A DNA stretch of 64,000 bases from Streptomyces bottropensis ATCC 25435 (GTDB lineage Bacteria > Actinomycetota > Actinomycetes > Streptomycetales > Streptomycetaceae), in contig NZ_KB911581.1 in NCBI RefSeq assembly GCF_000383595.1, forward strand, positions 3,106,265 to 3,170,264, read 5' to 3'. The notes below the pieces were generated by a model. The model saw only the letters and a list, made by a program, of their open reading frames with translations. It searched no databases and was not told the origin of the DNA. How positions within the stretch are numbered: position 1 is the stretch's first letter; each line of letters starts with the position of its first letter. The position numbers and the translations under genes were made by a program. This document shows, piece after piece, positions 1 to 8,119 of this stretch.

Positions 1-2
1 AG

Positions 3-620
3 CGGCAGCGGCTGACCGTGGAGGCCGTCGCCGACACCTGGCAGCGCCGCCCCTGGCCCACCGACGGACTGCTGGGCTACTTCGTCTACACGGCGGAGGA
101 CGGCTCCGGCCTGCTGCACTACTCCCAGTGGGCCGACGAGCAGGCGTACGAGGCCTTCGCGCGGACGCGCCGGCAGGAGCGCAACGACGCCATCGACACC
201 GCCGTGCCCGGGATCGAGCGGGTGGGGCTCGGGCGCTACCGGCGGTACCGCAGTCTCACGGGGGGCGGCGACCGTGTCGCCCGGACGCCGGGGTGCGTCG
301 TGATCGTCGACGTCGAGTTCGAGGGGCCGGACCCGGCGCGGCAGCGGGCCTGGGTGGACGCCGTCGAAGAGGCTCTGGCGGCCGAGCCGCATCCGCACCC
401 CGGCGGTATCTCCGCCCACTTCCACCTCGCCACCGACGGCACCCGCGTCCTCAACTACGCCGAGTGGGAGAGCGCGCGGCACCACATCGACGCCCTCGCG
501 TCGCCCGGCGACGGAGTCGGCTCGCCCTCGGCGCTCTGGCGGCGCGTGCAGACCTGGCCCGGACTGAGGACCAGCACGGTCAAGCGCTACGAGTACGCCC
601 TCGGCCTCCTCCCGGACTGA
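3..620 (+). CDS. ABM-domain (antibiotic biosynthesis monooxygenase-like) protein, 5' end outside window
   Basis: The reading frame is open to the window edge, and the GTG at 18 lies inside what reads as a continuing N-terminal domain, so the true start is probably upstream. What is visible (about 200 residues) is two successive ferredoxin-like ABM-type halves. The first contains HYSQWADEQAYEAF and the second NYAEWESARHHIDAL, the W/Y-rich signature that closes this fold. Family members are small cofactor-free oxygenases or structural relatives acting on aromatic or quinone substrates, but many tandem-ABM proteins have no known reaction. It ends shortly before an ArsR-like regulator. The specific substrate cannot be inferred. 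Confidence 0.75.
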   Translation, partial: RQRLTVEAVADTWQRRPWPTDGLLGYFVYTAEDGSGLLHYSQWADEQAYEAFARTRRQERNDAIDTAVPGIERVGLGRYRRYRSLTGGGDRVARTPGCVVIVDVEFEGPDPARQRAWVDAVEEALAAEPHPHPGGISAHFHLATDGTRVLNYAEWESARHHIDALASPGDGVGSPSALWRRVQTWPGLRTSTVKRYEYALGLLPD

Positions 621-633
621 CTCCGCCACGCCT

Positions 634-679
634 CTCACCGAACACTCTGATGTCCTGGACAAAAAAAGTTTTCGGTGAG
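634..679. promoter_or_regulatory. Candidate operator: nested dyads upstream of the HTH regulator
   Basis: A 9-bp arm CTCACCGAA at 634-642 is perfectly complemented by TTCGGTGAG at 671-679. In the A/T-rich space between them sits a second dyad, TGTCC-T-GGACA, at 651-661. The block ends 11 bases before the regulator's ATG at 691. Its position and symmetry suggest an autoregulatory operator for the ArsR-like protein. The outer arms could alternatively form a weak terminator hairpin for the upstream gene. Confidence 0.45.
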
Positions 680-690
680 ACGGTGGGGTC

Positions 691-1473
691 ATGTTGGACG
701 TCACCGTGATCGAGGATCCCGAGGCAGCGGCGGTCTCGCTGGATCCGATACGTGCCCGGCTGCTGGCCGAGCTGGCGGCCGGGCCCGCCTCGGCCGCCAT
801 GCTGGCCGGGAAGGTCGGGCTGCCGCGCCAGAAGGTGAACTACCACCTCAAGGCGCTGGAGCGGCACGGTCTGGTCGAGCTTGCGGGGGAGCGCCGCAAG
901 GGCAATGTCACCGAGCGGCTGATGCGGGCGACCGCCGCGTCGTACGTGATCTCACCGCTCGCGCTCGCCGCCGTGCAGCCCGATCCGGACCGCTTCCGGG
1001 ACCAGCTCTCCGCGCGCTGGCTGCTGGCGCTCGGCGCCCGGCTGGTCCGGGACGTCGGATCGCTCGTCACGGGCGCGGCCAGGGCCCGCAAGGGGCTCGC
1101 GACCTACGCGCTCGACGGGGAGGTCACCTTCGCCTCGGCCGCCGACCGGGCCGCGTTCGTCCAGGAGCTGACGGCCGGGGTGAGCGCGCTCCTGCGCAAG
1201 TACGACGCGCCCGACGCCGCGGCCGGCCGGGGGCACCGGATCGTCGTCGCGGTCCACCCGACGCTCAGGCCGCAGGGAGCCGAGGCAGCGGCCCCGCCCG
1301 ACGGGTCCGAGGGGGCCGACCGCCTCGACGACCGGCCTGACCGGCCCGAACCCTTCGACCGGCCCAAGCAGACCGAACTGCCCAAGCAGACCGAACTGCG
1401 CAAGCAGCCCGACCGGACCGAACTGCCCAGCCAGCCCGAACTGCCCGACCGGACCGAACTGCCCGGCCTGTGA
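691..1473 (+). CDS. ArsR-like winged-helix transcriptional regulator with repetitive C-terminal tail
   Basis: A protein of 260 residues. The N-terminal half (about 17-95) is a winged helix in which PRQKVNYHLKALERHGLVEL is the recognition helix and wing entry, as in the ArsR/HTH_20 group that senses metals or small molecules. No Cys pair for metal binding is apparent. The last 45 residues are low complexity: repeated (P/R)KQTEL and PDRTEL units encoded by imperfect 18-27-bp DNA repeats at about 1369-1470. It is followed at 20 bp by an SRPBCC protein, a pairing common in actinobacteria where the regulator controls its partner. The effector is unknown. Confidence 0.85.
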   Translation: MLDVTVIEDPEAAAVSLDPIRARLLAELAAGPASAAMLAGKVGLPRQKVNYHLKALERHGLVELAGERRKGNVTERLMRATAASYVISPLALAAVQPDPDRFRDQLSARWLLALGARLVRDVGSLVTGAARARKGLATYALDGEVTFASAADRAAFVQELTAGVSALLRKYDAPDAAAGRGHRIVVAVHPTLRPQGAEAAAPPDGSEGADRLDDRPDRPEPFDRPKQTELPKQTELRKQPDRTELPSQPELPDRTELPGL

Positions 1474-1493
1474 GACCCGTTGAGGAGCACGTC

Positions 1494-2237
1494 ATGTCCA
1501 AGGAATTCGAGATCGCCCGGGAGTTCGAGGTCGACGCCACCCCCGAGGAGGTGTGGGAGGCCGTCACCGCCGGGACGGGCGGGTGGCTGTGGCCCATGGA
1601 GGCGCCCGAGCCGCGCGTCGGCGGCAGGGGGCCGTTCGGCTCCGAGGTCACCGCCTGGGACCCGCCGCACCGGTACACCAACCGGGTCGAGGACGTCGAG
1701 GGCATCTCCGAACAGACCCGCAACCAGCTGGACTACACGATCGAACCGCGCGACGACGGCAAGCGGGCCTGGGTGCGGTACGTGCACAGCGGCATCTTCG
1801 TCGACGACTGGGACAACCAGTACGACGGCGCCGCCAAGCACACCGGCTTCTACCTGCACACCCTGCGCCAGTATCTGACGCGCTTCAGGGGCCGTACGGT
1901 CACCGCGTTCGCCACCTTCGACGCGCCGGAGACGGCCGGGGCCCCCGACGCGCTCACCACCGTCGGACGGGCGCTCGGTCTCGCGGACGACACGGCCGAG
2001 GAGGCCCGGGTCCAGGTCAAGGGCCCCGACGGGCAGCTCCTCGACGCCGTGGTCGACTACCGCGACCCGTACTTCATCGGCCTGCGCACCGACGACGCCC
2101 TCATCCGCTTCTTCGGCCGCAACCACTGGGGCTACCGGGTGGGCATGAGTGTCCACGACTTCGCGCCGGGCGCCGACGCCGGTACGGACGAGAACGCGTG
2201 GCAGGGCTGGCTGAACGGCGTGTTCAGCCAGCCCTGA
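1494..2237 (+). CDS. SRPBCC/AHSA1-type ligand-binding domain protein
   Basis: A protein of 247 residues. The ATG at 1494 is preferred over an upstream in-frame start at 1470 because a GAGGAG ribosome-binding site lies just before it. Residues 1-140 begin with EFEVDATPEEVWEAVT, the opening beta strand and helix of the START/Bet v1-like SRPBCC fold. WDPPHRYTNRVE and the following strands continue a hydrophobic-cavity sheet. The C-terminal 90 residues resemble a second, degenerate half. Proteins of this type bind hydrophobic ligands or act as Aha1-like accessory proteins. Co-transcription with the regulator at 691 is likely. No catalytic motif is evident. Confidence 0.8.
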   Translation: MSKEFEIAREFEVDATPEEVWEAVTAGTGGWLWPMEAPEPRVGGRGPFGSEVTAWDPPHRYTNRVEDVEGISEQTRNQLDYTIEPRDDGKRAWVRYVHSGIFVDDWDNQYDGAAKHTGFYLHTLRQYLTRFRGRTVTAFATFDAPETAGAPDALTTVGRALGLADDTAEEARVQVKGPDGQLLDAVVDYRDPYFIGLRTDDALIRFFGRNHWGYRVGMSVHDFAPGADAGTDENAWQGWLNGVFSQP

Positions 2238-2250
2238 GCGGCACGGACGG

Positions 2251-2303
2251 CCACGACCGGGTCATGGTCGATCATGAATTGTCATGACCGGTCATGACCG
2301 TGG
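2251..2303. terminator. Possible bidirectional terminator between convergent genes
   Basis: The 74-bp gap between the convergent SRPBCC and nuclease genes contains several overlapping TCATGA palindromes and outer arms CCACG/CGTGG that can fold into an imperfect hairpin. There is no U-tract. Its position between two converging stop codons is the main support. Confidence 0.35.
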
Positions 2304-2311
2304 TGCACGGC

Positions 2312-4135
2312 CTACGGCTCGAACCGCACCACCTGCGGGTCGTGGTCGCTGATCTGGTCGTTGAACTCCGAGTTGATGTGCACACTGTCGTACGTGAACC
2401 CGGTGGCGCGCCGGACCGAGCGGCTGACCAGGATCTGGTCGAGGACCTGGGCGTTGCCCTGGAAGACGTACGAGTAACGCTCCCGCTTCGGCAGCGACTT
2501 GATCGCCGACCACAGGACGCCGTCCTTCTCCAGCAGCTCGGCGGTGTCCGAGAACTCGAAGTCGTTGATGTCGCCGAGGGCGATGACGGAGGCCTTCTTG
2601 TCCTTCGCCAGCACCTGCTTGACGAAGGTGTTCACGGCCGTCGCCTGCAGGTGGCGCTGGGTCTCCGAGCTGCGCTTCGGCGGCTGGAACTCCGAGTGCA
2701 GCGCCTGGTCCCCGCCCTTGGACGCGAAGTGGTTCGCGATCACGAAGACGGGCTTGCCGCGGAAGGAGAACTCGCCGACGAGCGGCTTGCGGCTGTTCGT
2801 CCAGGCGGCGTTCGCCGGGTCGATCCGGCCGGGGGACACCGTCAGCCGCGCCTCGCCGTCCGCCTTCGTCACGCCGGCGGCGGTCGTGGCGTCGCCGCCC
2901 GCGCGGTCGGTGAAGGAGACCCGCGCGGGGTTGAACAGGAAGACCTGGCGGATGTTGCCGCCGGGCTCACCGCCGTCCGCGAGGTTCACCGGGTCGATGG
3001 AGCGCCAGTCGTACGCCGGACCGCCGGCTGCCGTGATCGCGTCGATCAGCTTCTTCACGGTCTTGTCGGCGGCGACCGTACCGTCGTTGGTGGCGCCGTT
3101 GTTGTCCTGGATCTCCTCCAGGGCCAGGATGTCGGGCGACTGCAGGTGGTGCACGATCGCGGCCGCGTGGTCCGCGAAGGAGGCGTCCGAGGGGTCCAGG
3201 TTCTCGACGTTGTACGTCGCCACCGCGAGCTCGCCGCGCGCCTGCTTGGCGGTCGTCTCGCGCTCCAGACCGCCCTGCTTGAGCGTGCCGATGCGGTTGG
3301 CGACGAGCGTGTAGCCGCCGAACTGGTTGTAGTCCAACGGGCCGGCCGTCGTGCCCTTGAGGACGTCACCGACGTTCGCCTTCGGGAAGTCGGCGACCGC
3401 GCCCAGCGACTGGATCTGCAGCCGGCCGGTGTTCTGCGAGGTGTAGGAGTCGTACAGCGCGCCACCACGGCGGTTGTCGTTCTCCCGGGGCTTCACCGTG
3501 ACCCACAGCTCGGTGAACGGGTCGCTGGCGCCGACCACGCGCGTGTCGGCGACCTGGACGTTCATGCCCTCCAGGGACTCGTAGTAGTCCAGGGCGTACG
3601 TGGCCGGGGCGAGCTTGAGGCCCTTGATCGAGCCGGCGGCGGCGGGGTCGCCGGCCGGGGCGTACTTCTTCGGCACGGACTTGGTGTCGATGACCTTCGC
3701 GGCCGGGACGGCGTTGCCCGTGGAGACGACCGTGATCGTCGGGCGGGAGATCTGCGTCACGGACTGGTTTCCGGACGAAGTGCCGCCCGGTATGAACTCG
3801 CCGACCGTGCCGGCGACCGTCACCGCGTCGCCCACCGAGACCGTCGGCCGGGAGCTGGTGAAGACGAAGACGCCCTCGCTCGTGGCGGGGTTGGAGTCCG
3901 CCTCGGGGTCCTGGATCCAGAAGCCGCGCGAGCCGTAGGTGCGCACGCCCGTGACGATGCCCTGGACCCCGGCGACCTGCTGGCCGGTGAGCGGGGACGT
4001 CCGGGTGGTGCCCTGGATGTCGTGGATGCGTAGCGAGTCCGCCTCGGCGGGCGAGGTCAGGACCACGGCGGACACCGTGGAGCAGATGGTGGCGACGGTC
4101 AGCGCGCCGATGCGCGCGGTTCTCTTGCTCGGCAA
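2312..4135 (-). CDS. Secreted ExeM/NucH-type nuclease (endonuclease/exonuclease/phosphatase fold)
   Basis: A protein of 607 residues with a Sec-type signal peptide (basic start, hydrophobic stretch, cleavage near residue 32). Residues about 35-250 form the OB-like and spacer region found in extracellular nucleases of the ExeM/NucH group. Residues about 300-605 form the EEP catalytic domain, with ATYNVENL, LALEEIQD (metal-binding Glu), NHFASKGGD, GDINDFEFSD and a terminal SDHDP, matching the Asn/Glu/Asp/His set of DNase I-like enzymes. It probably degrades extracellular DNA for nucleotides and phosphate, which fits the PhoX-type phosphatase nearby. It is monocistronic on the minus strand. No PHO box was found upstream. 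Confidence 0.9.
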   Translation of the reverse strand: MPSKRTARIGALTVATICSTVSAVVLTSPAEADSLRIHDIQGTTRTSPLTGQQVAGVQGIVTGVRTYGSRGFWIQDPEADSNPATSEGVFVFTSSRPTVSVGDAVTVAGTVGEFIPGGTSSGNQSVTQISRPTITVVSTGNAVPAAKVIDTKSVPKKYAPAGDPAAAGSIKGLKLAPATYALDYYESLEGMNVQVADTRVVGASDPFTELWVTVKPRENDNRRGGALYDSYTSQNTGRLQIQSLGAVADFPKANVGDVLKGTTAGPLDYNQFGGYTLVANRIGTLKQGGLERETTAKQARGELAVATYNVENLDPSDASFADHAAAIVHHLQSPDILALEEIQDNNGATNDGTVAADKTVKKLIDAITAAGGPAYDWRSIDPVNLADGGEPGGNIRQVFLFNPARVSFTDRAGGDATTAAGVTKADGEARLTVSPGRIDPANAAWTNSRKPLVGEFSFRGKPVFVIANHFASKGGDQALHSEFQPPKRSSETQRHLQATAVNTFVKQVLAKDKKASVIALGDINDFEFSDTAELLEKDGVLWSAIKSLPKRERYSYVFQGNAQVLDQILVSRSVRRATGFTYDSVHINSEFNDQISDHDPQVVRFEP

Positions 4136-4353
4136 GGGGATCCCTCCGGGGACGTACGTGGGCGCCGGGACGAGAGTGGACGGGGGTGGCCTGCGACCGG
4201 TGGGGCGGTGCGACGCGCGTAGAACCCGGCGGACCCGATGAACTCCGACGGTCGTGCCTGTGGGAGGCCCCGGAATCGTCCCGGAGCTACCCGCGAGTTT
4301 CTACGCGCGTCAATCTCCTGCTTGCTCAGGTCAGTTGTCAAGGTTTCAGCCAT
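4099..4353 (-). CDS. Possible small protein upstream of the nuclease (uncertain)
   Basis: A minus-strand frame of 84 codons starts at 4353 behind a plausible AGGAG-like site and begins MAETLTTDLSKQEIDARRNS. It overlaps the nuclease start by 37 bases. The first 50 residues look less biased than a random shadow frame, but the C-terminal third is Arg/Pro/Ser-rich as expected from reading GC-rich DNA out of frame. No family is recognised. It may be a leader peptide or simply the nuclease 5' untranslated region. The rest of the 4136-4534 interval shows no other gene. Confidence 0.22.
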   Translation of the reverse strand: MAETLTTDLSKQEIDARRNSRVAPGRFRGLPQARPSEFIGSAGFYARRTAPPVAGHPRPLSSRRPRTSPEGSPCRAREPRASAR

Positions 4354-4534
4354 GTCCAACTCCTGGCAGGTACATGAACCGGGCGGCATGGGTCCAAATC
4401 CGTCTAGGCTGAGCGGCTGCGTAGCCGTACGCGTATCGCCTACGGAAAGCCCCCTCGCCGGGGGCGCCGCATCGCTCGGTAGTAGTTCGTCAGCACCCGT
4501 TCGTCAGCACCCGTTCCCGAGGAGATCCCCACCG

Positions 4535-6100
4535 ATGTCAGACAGCTCGCCACTGCCGCCGGTGCGGCTCCTCCCCGAAGCGGAGCTGGCGCGGGAGGCG
4601 CTCGCCACACCGCTGCTCACGCGTGCCGTGCGGCTCGCCCGCTGGGCCGGGCCCGACACGCGCGTGGGCACCGGGGGCGAACTCGTCGACGAGCAACTGC
4701 CCGCCGCCGCCGAGGCGCTCGGGCTCACCGGGGCGGGCGTCGACGACGGCGACGCGGCGGCCTCGGCCAGTGAGGCCTGGCGGGTGGCCGTGGACACCGG
4801 CCTCGTCGAGATCGTGAACCCCGACGGACCCGACGGACCCGACGGACCCGACGGACCCGACGGACCCGATGGACCCGATGGACCCGACGGACCCGAGGGG
4901 CCGCGGGGAGGGGCGGAGGGGGCGGTCACCGTGGGCGAGGAGCTCGCCCTGCTCACCGGCGGCGGGCCGCAGGACGTGCTCGGCATCTGGCTCACCGCCC
5001 TGGAGACCGTCCTCGCCGACGCGAGCGTGCCCGACCTCGACGGCCTCGTCGACGCGATGGAGACCGGCGGCGCGATCGACTTCTCCGAGCTGGACTGGGA
5101 CCCCGAGGCCGAGGCGGAGTTCCTCGACGGGGTGCTCGGCAACCTGTATCTCCTCACCGTCAGCGAGGACGGCCCCGACGGGCCCGTGCCGCTGCCCGCC
5201 CTCGCCGCCTCGATGATCGTCCCCGACGACATGGGGGAGCCCACCAACGACGTGCTGGAACAGGTCTCGGACGCGATGATGCGGCTGGACGACCAGTTCC
5301 GGGTGCTGGAGCCGATCGGGCTGGTGGAGTACCAGCCGGTCGACGAGGCGCTGATGACGGACGCGGAGGAGGTCGCCGCCGGCGAAGGGCCGGGCGGTGC
5401 GTCCGCCGTCGACGACACCGATGTCACGCGGTACGGCATGGTCCGGCTCACCCCGCTCGGGCTGTACGGGATGCGGGCCCGGCTCCAGGAGGCGGGCGTG
5501 CCGGCTCCCGCGGTCGGGGACCTCGTCGACAAGGGCGCGGACGCGCTGCTCGACGGCACCGCCGGGTTTCCGCCGGCGGCGGCGCAGGCCGAGACCGAGC
5601 AGTGGCTCGCCCGCCGGGAGCCGGCTTCCGCGGCGCGCGAGCTGCTCGCCGCCGCGCGGGGCGCCGACGCCGGCGCGCCGCTGCGGCGGCTGCGCTGTCA
5701 GCAGGCCCTGTCCCTCGTGGGGGGCGTGGCCGAGCCGGCCCTGCGGGAGGTGCTGGACGACCCCGAGCTGGGCGGGCTCGCCCGGGTGTGGCTGACCGAG
5801 AACGGGGCGGTCGACGTGCCCGTGCCGTCCGAGGCGATGGTCTTCTGGCTGACCATCGACACGGTTGCCGCGCAGTTGGCGGCCGAGGGGAACTCCGCGG
5901 AGCTGCGGGCGCTGGTGGAGGGGCTGGCCGCGCAGCACGGTTCGTTCTTCGCGGCGGCGTGGCGGGTTGATCATCCGGCCACGCCCGACGTTCTTGAGGC
6001 GATGGGGCGGATCCATCCCGACAAGAGGGTGGCGAAGGAGGCGCGTAAGGCGGCGTTCAAGGCGCGGTCGCAGATGGGGCCGGGGGCTGGGGCGCAGTAG
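4535..6100 (+). CDS. Actinobacterial protein of unknown function with a Gly-Pro-Asp tandem tract
   Basis: A protein of 521 residues. The ATG at 4535 is chosen for its GAGGAG site at 4518-4523; the longer open frame upstream has no such support. No catalytic motif or membrane segment is visible, and the protein is acidic and helix-rich, so it is probably cytoplasmic. Around residues 95-125 a run of about eleven (Pro-Asp-Gly) triplets is encoded by near-identical 9-bp units (4823-4898), collagen-like in period and probably an expandable disordered linker. The segments either side look like two all-alpha domains. I do not recognise the family. Confidence 0.75.
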   Translation: MSDSSPLPPVRLLPEAELAREALATPLLTRAVRLARWAGPDTRVGTGGELVDEQLPAAAEALGLTGAGVDDGDAAASASEAWRVAVDTGLVEIVNPDGPDGPDGPDGPDGPDGPDGPDGPEGPRGGAEGAVTVGEELALLTGGGPQDVLGIWLTALETVLADASVPDLDGLVDAMETGGAIDFSELDWDPEAEAEFLDGVLGNLYLLTVSEDGPDGPVPLPALAASMIVPDDMGEPTNDVLEQVSDAMMRLDDQFRVLEPIGLVEYQPVDEALMTDAEEVAAGEGPGGASAVDDTDVTRYGMVRLTPLGLYGMRARLQEAGVPAPAVGDLVDKGADALLDGTAGFPPAAAQAETEQWLARREPASAARELLAAARGADAGAPLRRLRCQQALSLVGGVAEPALREVLDDPELGGLARVWLTENGAVDVPVPSEAMVFWLTIDTVAAQLAAEGNSAELRALVEGLAAQHGSFFAAAWRVDHPATPDVLEAMGRIHPDKRVAKEARKAAFKARSQMGPGAGAQ

Positions 6101-6260
6101 TTCGGGGGCGCGTAGCTCGGGGGTGCGGGCGCGTTGGTGGGTGCGGGTGGGTGGGGGCTGGTCGCGCAGTTCCTCGCGCCCCTGAAGGGCAGGGGGTGTG
6201 CCCTGTGCGTGGGTGGGTGCGGCTCCGGTGGGGCTTCTCGCGCAGTTCCCCGCGCCCCTG

Positions 6261-6288
6261 AAAAGCAGGGGCTGCGCCCCGTGCTTTT
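6261..6288 (+). terminator. Hairpin terminator carrying a dispersed GC-rich element
   Basis: AAAAGCA plus GGGGC (6261-6272) pairs with GCCCC, a bulged G and TGCTTTT (6276-6288), giving a 12-bp stem with a three-base loop and a terminal T run. It follows the Gly-Pro-Asp protein. The preceding CGCGCAGTTCCCCGCGCCCC (6239-6258) is one copy of a short element repeated elsewhere in the window, and a variant lies at 6166-6186. Confidence 0.6.
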
Positions 6289-6297
6289 CCCCCTCGC

Positions 6298-6374
6298 GGT
6301 CCCCTCGCGGTCCCCTCGCGGTCCCCTCGCGGTCCCCTCGCGGTCCCCTCGCGGTCCCCTCGCGGTCCCCTCGC
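6298..6374. repeat. 11-bp tandem repeat array, seven units
   Basis: Seven perfect copies of GGTCCCCTCGC run from 6298 to 6374, with a partial copy before them. They lie in a roughly 500-bp intergenic space (6101-6604) that otherwise holds dispersed palindromes and the PHO-box-like repeat. The period is close to one helical turn. The array keeps frames open on both strands, which creates spurious long ORFs through the region. Confidence 0.9.
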
Positions 6375-6526
6375 GGGCGTGGGGGACTGTGCGAGAAGCC
6401 CCGCCGGAGCCGGTAGTCGTCCGTGGGCCGGATGTTCGAGCTGTGAGGCGCGAGCGGGGTGGAGGGGTGCGGACCCTTGGTGGTTCATCGAAGACGGGGG
6501 GCGTCCTTCTCTCCGTGTTCAGGCCG

Positions 6527-6544
6527 TGTTCAGGCGCGGGCGCC
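6527..6544 (+). promoter_or_regulatory. PHO-box-like direct repeat upstream of the PhoX-type phosphatase
   Basis: GTTCAGG occurs at 6527-6533 and again at 6538-6544, exactly 11 bp apart. This is the unit length and phasing of PhoP-binding PHO boxes in Streptomyces, whose conserved 7-mer is close to GTTCACC. An isolated GTTCATC is also present at 6483. The repeat ends 60 bp before the phosphatase ATG, an appropriate place for a phosphate-starvation activator site. Five of seven positions match, so this is a candidate only. Confidence 0.45.
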
Positions 6545-6604
6545 ACCGTGGCGCGACACCTCGGGTCCGCCCCCACGGTCCTCCACCGCCACCCAGGAGA
6601 CAGC

Positions 6605-8062
6605 ATGCCGCTCACCCGCAGGGACTTCGCCAGACGATCCGCGGTCACCGGAGCCGGCGTCGCGCTGGCCGGCAGCGTGGGCGCGCTCGCCACCGCGCCG
6701 AACGCCCTCGCGGCGACCGACACCGACCCGGGCTCGGAGGCCGGCCTCGAAAAATCCGGGAACGGGGCGGACCGACTCGGCTACGGCCCCCTCCTGCCCG
6801 ACCCCCAGGGCATCCTCGCGCTGCCCGCCGGATTCAAGTACCGGATCCTCACGTACAGCGGCAGGACCAAGCTGGAGTCGGGCGAGTTCACCCCCGGCAA
6901 GCACGACGGCACCGCCGCCTTCCCCGGCCCCCGCGGCACCACCCTCCTCGTCAACAACCACGAGCTGAAGGGACCCCGGGCCAACTGGGAGTTCCCGGTG
7001 CCGCTCACCGAAGGGCTCGTGTACGACCCGGCGGCGGCCGGCGGTTGCACGGTGGTGGAGGTGCGGCCCGACGGCCGGGTCGCCGAGTGGGTCGGCATCG
7101 CGGGCACGTCCACCAACTGCGCGGGCGGCAGCACCCCGTGGGGCACCTGGCTCACCTGTGAGGAGAACTCCGACCGGGCCGGCGTCAACGGCATGACCAA
7201 GGACCACGGCTACGTCTTCGAGGTCGACCCCTGCGACCGCCGCGCCAACCGCGCCCCGAAGCCGCTGAAGTTCTTCGGCCGCTACGACCACGAGGCCGTC
7301 GTCATCGACCCCAGGCGCGGCCACGCCTACCTCACCGAGGACGCGGCCTCCCCCAACGGCCTCTTCTTCCGCTGGACCCCGCCCAAGGGATTCGAGTACG
7401 GCCCCGGCAGGTTCCGCACGCTCGCCGACGACGCGGGCGTCCTCCAGGCACCCCGGTGCTACGACTCCGGCGGCCGCTTCGTCGACGACCTGTCCCGCGC
7501 CACGCGCATCGGCACGGTGTACGGCGTCGACTGGGTCGACGTGCCCGACCGGGACGCCAGAACCGTCGCCGTGCGCAAGCAGTTCGCCGACACCGAGATC
7601 ACCCGCGCCCGCAAGCTGGAGGGCATGTGGTGGGGCGACGGCGGCACCTACGTCGTCTCCTCCTACGCCCGTTCGGAGAGCCCCGTCCAGCACGACGGCC
7701 AGGTCTGGTTCTACGACCCCAAGCGCCGCACCCTGACCCTGAAGGTCCTGCTCGGCGTCAACCCCGATCCGTCCGTCGACGGCGCCCTCGACGGCCCCGA
7801 CAACATCACCGTCTCCCCGTACGGCGGCATCGTCCTCGCCGAGGACGGCGAGGGGATCTCGCATCTGTTCGGCGCCACCGACAGCGGCCGTACGTACCCG
7901 ATCGCGCGCAACGACCTGAACATCGGCACCGAGGAGGAGCCGGAGTACAGCGAGTTCGCCGGCGTCACCTTCTCACCCGACGGAAAGACCCTGTACGCCA
8001 ACATCCAGACGCCGGGCATTCTGCTCGCGATCACAGGTCCCTGGAAGCGGCAGAAGCGATAG
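6605..8062 (+). CDS. PhoX-type (DUF839) Tat-secreted phosphatase
   Basis: A protein of 485 residues. The ATG at 6605 follows AGGAGA and starts a twin-arginine signal (LTRRDFARRS, residues 4-13, then an Ala/Gly-rich hydrophobic stretch to about 40). The frame is open further upstream only because of the tandem repeat. The body is a beta-propeller-like PhoX/DUF839 domain with VNNHEL, WLTCEEN (Glu/Asn metal ligands), the YDHEAVVID region and EDGEG near the C-terminus, as expected for Ca/Fe-dependent alkaline phosphatases. It probably releases phosphate from organic esters outside the cell. A PHO-box-like repeat upstream suggests PhoP control. Confidence 0.88.
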   Translation: MPLTRRDFARRSAVTGAGVALAGSVGALATAPNALAATDTDPGSEAGLEKSGNGADRLGYGPLLPDPQGILALPAGFKYRILTYSGRTKLESGEFTPGKHDGTAAFPGPRGTTLLVNNHELKGPRANWEFPVPLTEGLVYDPAAAGGCTVVEVRPDGRVAEWVGIAGTSTNCAGGSTPWGTWLTCEENSDRAGVNGMTKDHGYVFEVDPCDRRANRAPKPLKFFGRYDHEAVVIDPRRGHAYLTEDAASPNGLFFRWTPPKGFEYGPGRFRTLADDAGVLQAPRCYDSGGRFVDDLSRATRIGTVYGVDWVDVPDRDARTVAVRKQFADTEITRARKLEGMWWGDGGTYVVSSYARSESPVQHDGQVWFYDPKRRTLTLKVLLGVNPDPSVDGALDGPDNITVSPYGGIVLAEDGEGISHLFGATDSGRTYPIARNDLNIGTEEEPEYSEFAGVTFSPDGKTLYANIQTPGILLAITGPWKRQKR

Positions 8063-8083
8063 CGGGAAGCGGTGGTTAATTCA

Positions 8084-8114
8084 TTGGCCCGGCCCGTGGT
8101 ACGCCTCCTAGAGT
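8084..8114 (+). promoter_or_regulatory. Promoter of the Y RNA / Ro60 locus
   Basis: TTGGCC at 8084-8089 and TAGAGT at 8109-8114 form -35 and -10 hexamers separated by 19 bp. Initiation about six bases past the -10 would fall at 8119-8121, exactly the first paired base of the first RNA's terminal helix. That coincidence is the main support. No comparable promoter is seen before the second RNA. Confidence 0.55.
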
Positions 8115-8119
8115 GATGC

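Noticed and set aside
2294-4033. 579-codon plus-strand frame antisense to the nuclease
   Set aside because: Val/Arg/Gly/Leu-rich mirror of a clear coding sequence; the minus strand has signal peptide and catalytic motifs.
4238-4534. N-terminal extension of the Gly-Pro-Asp protein
   Set aside because: Composition is not coding-like and GAGGAG precedes the ATG at 4535.
6134-6604. 157-residue N-terminal extension of the PhoX-type protein
   Set aside because: The frame is kept open only by the 11-bp tandem repeats; the Tat signal and AGGAGA site place the start at 6605.
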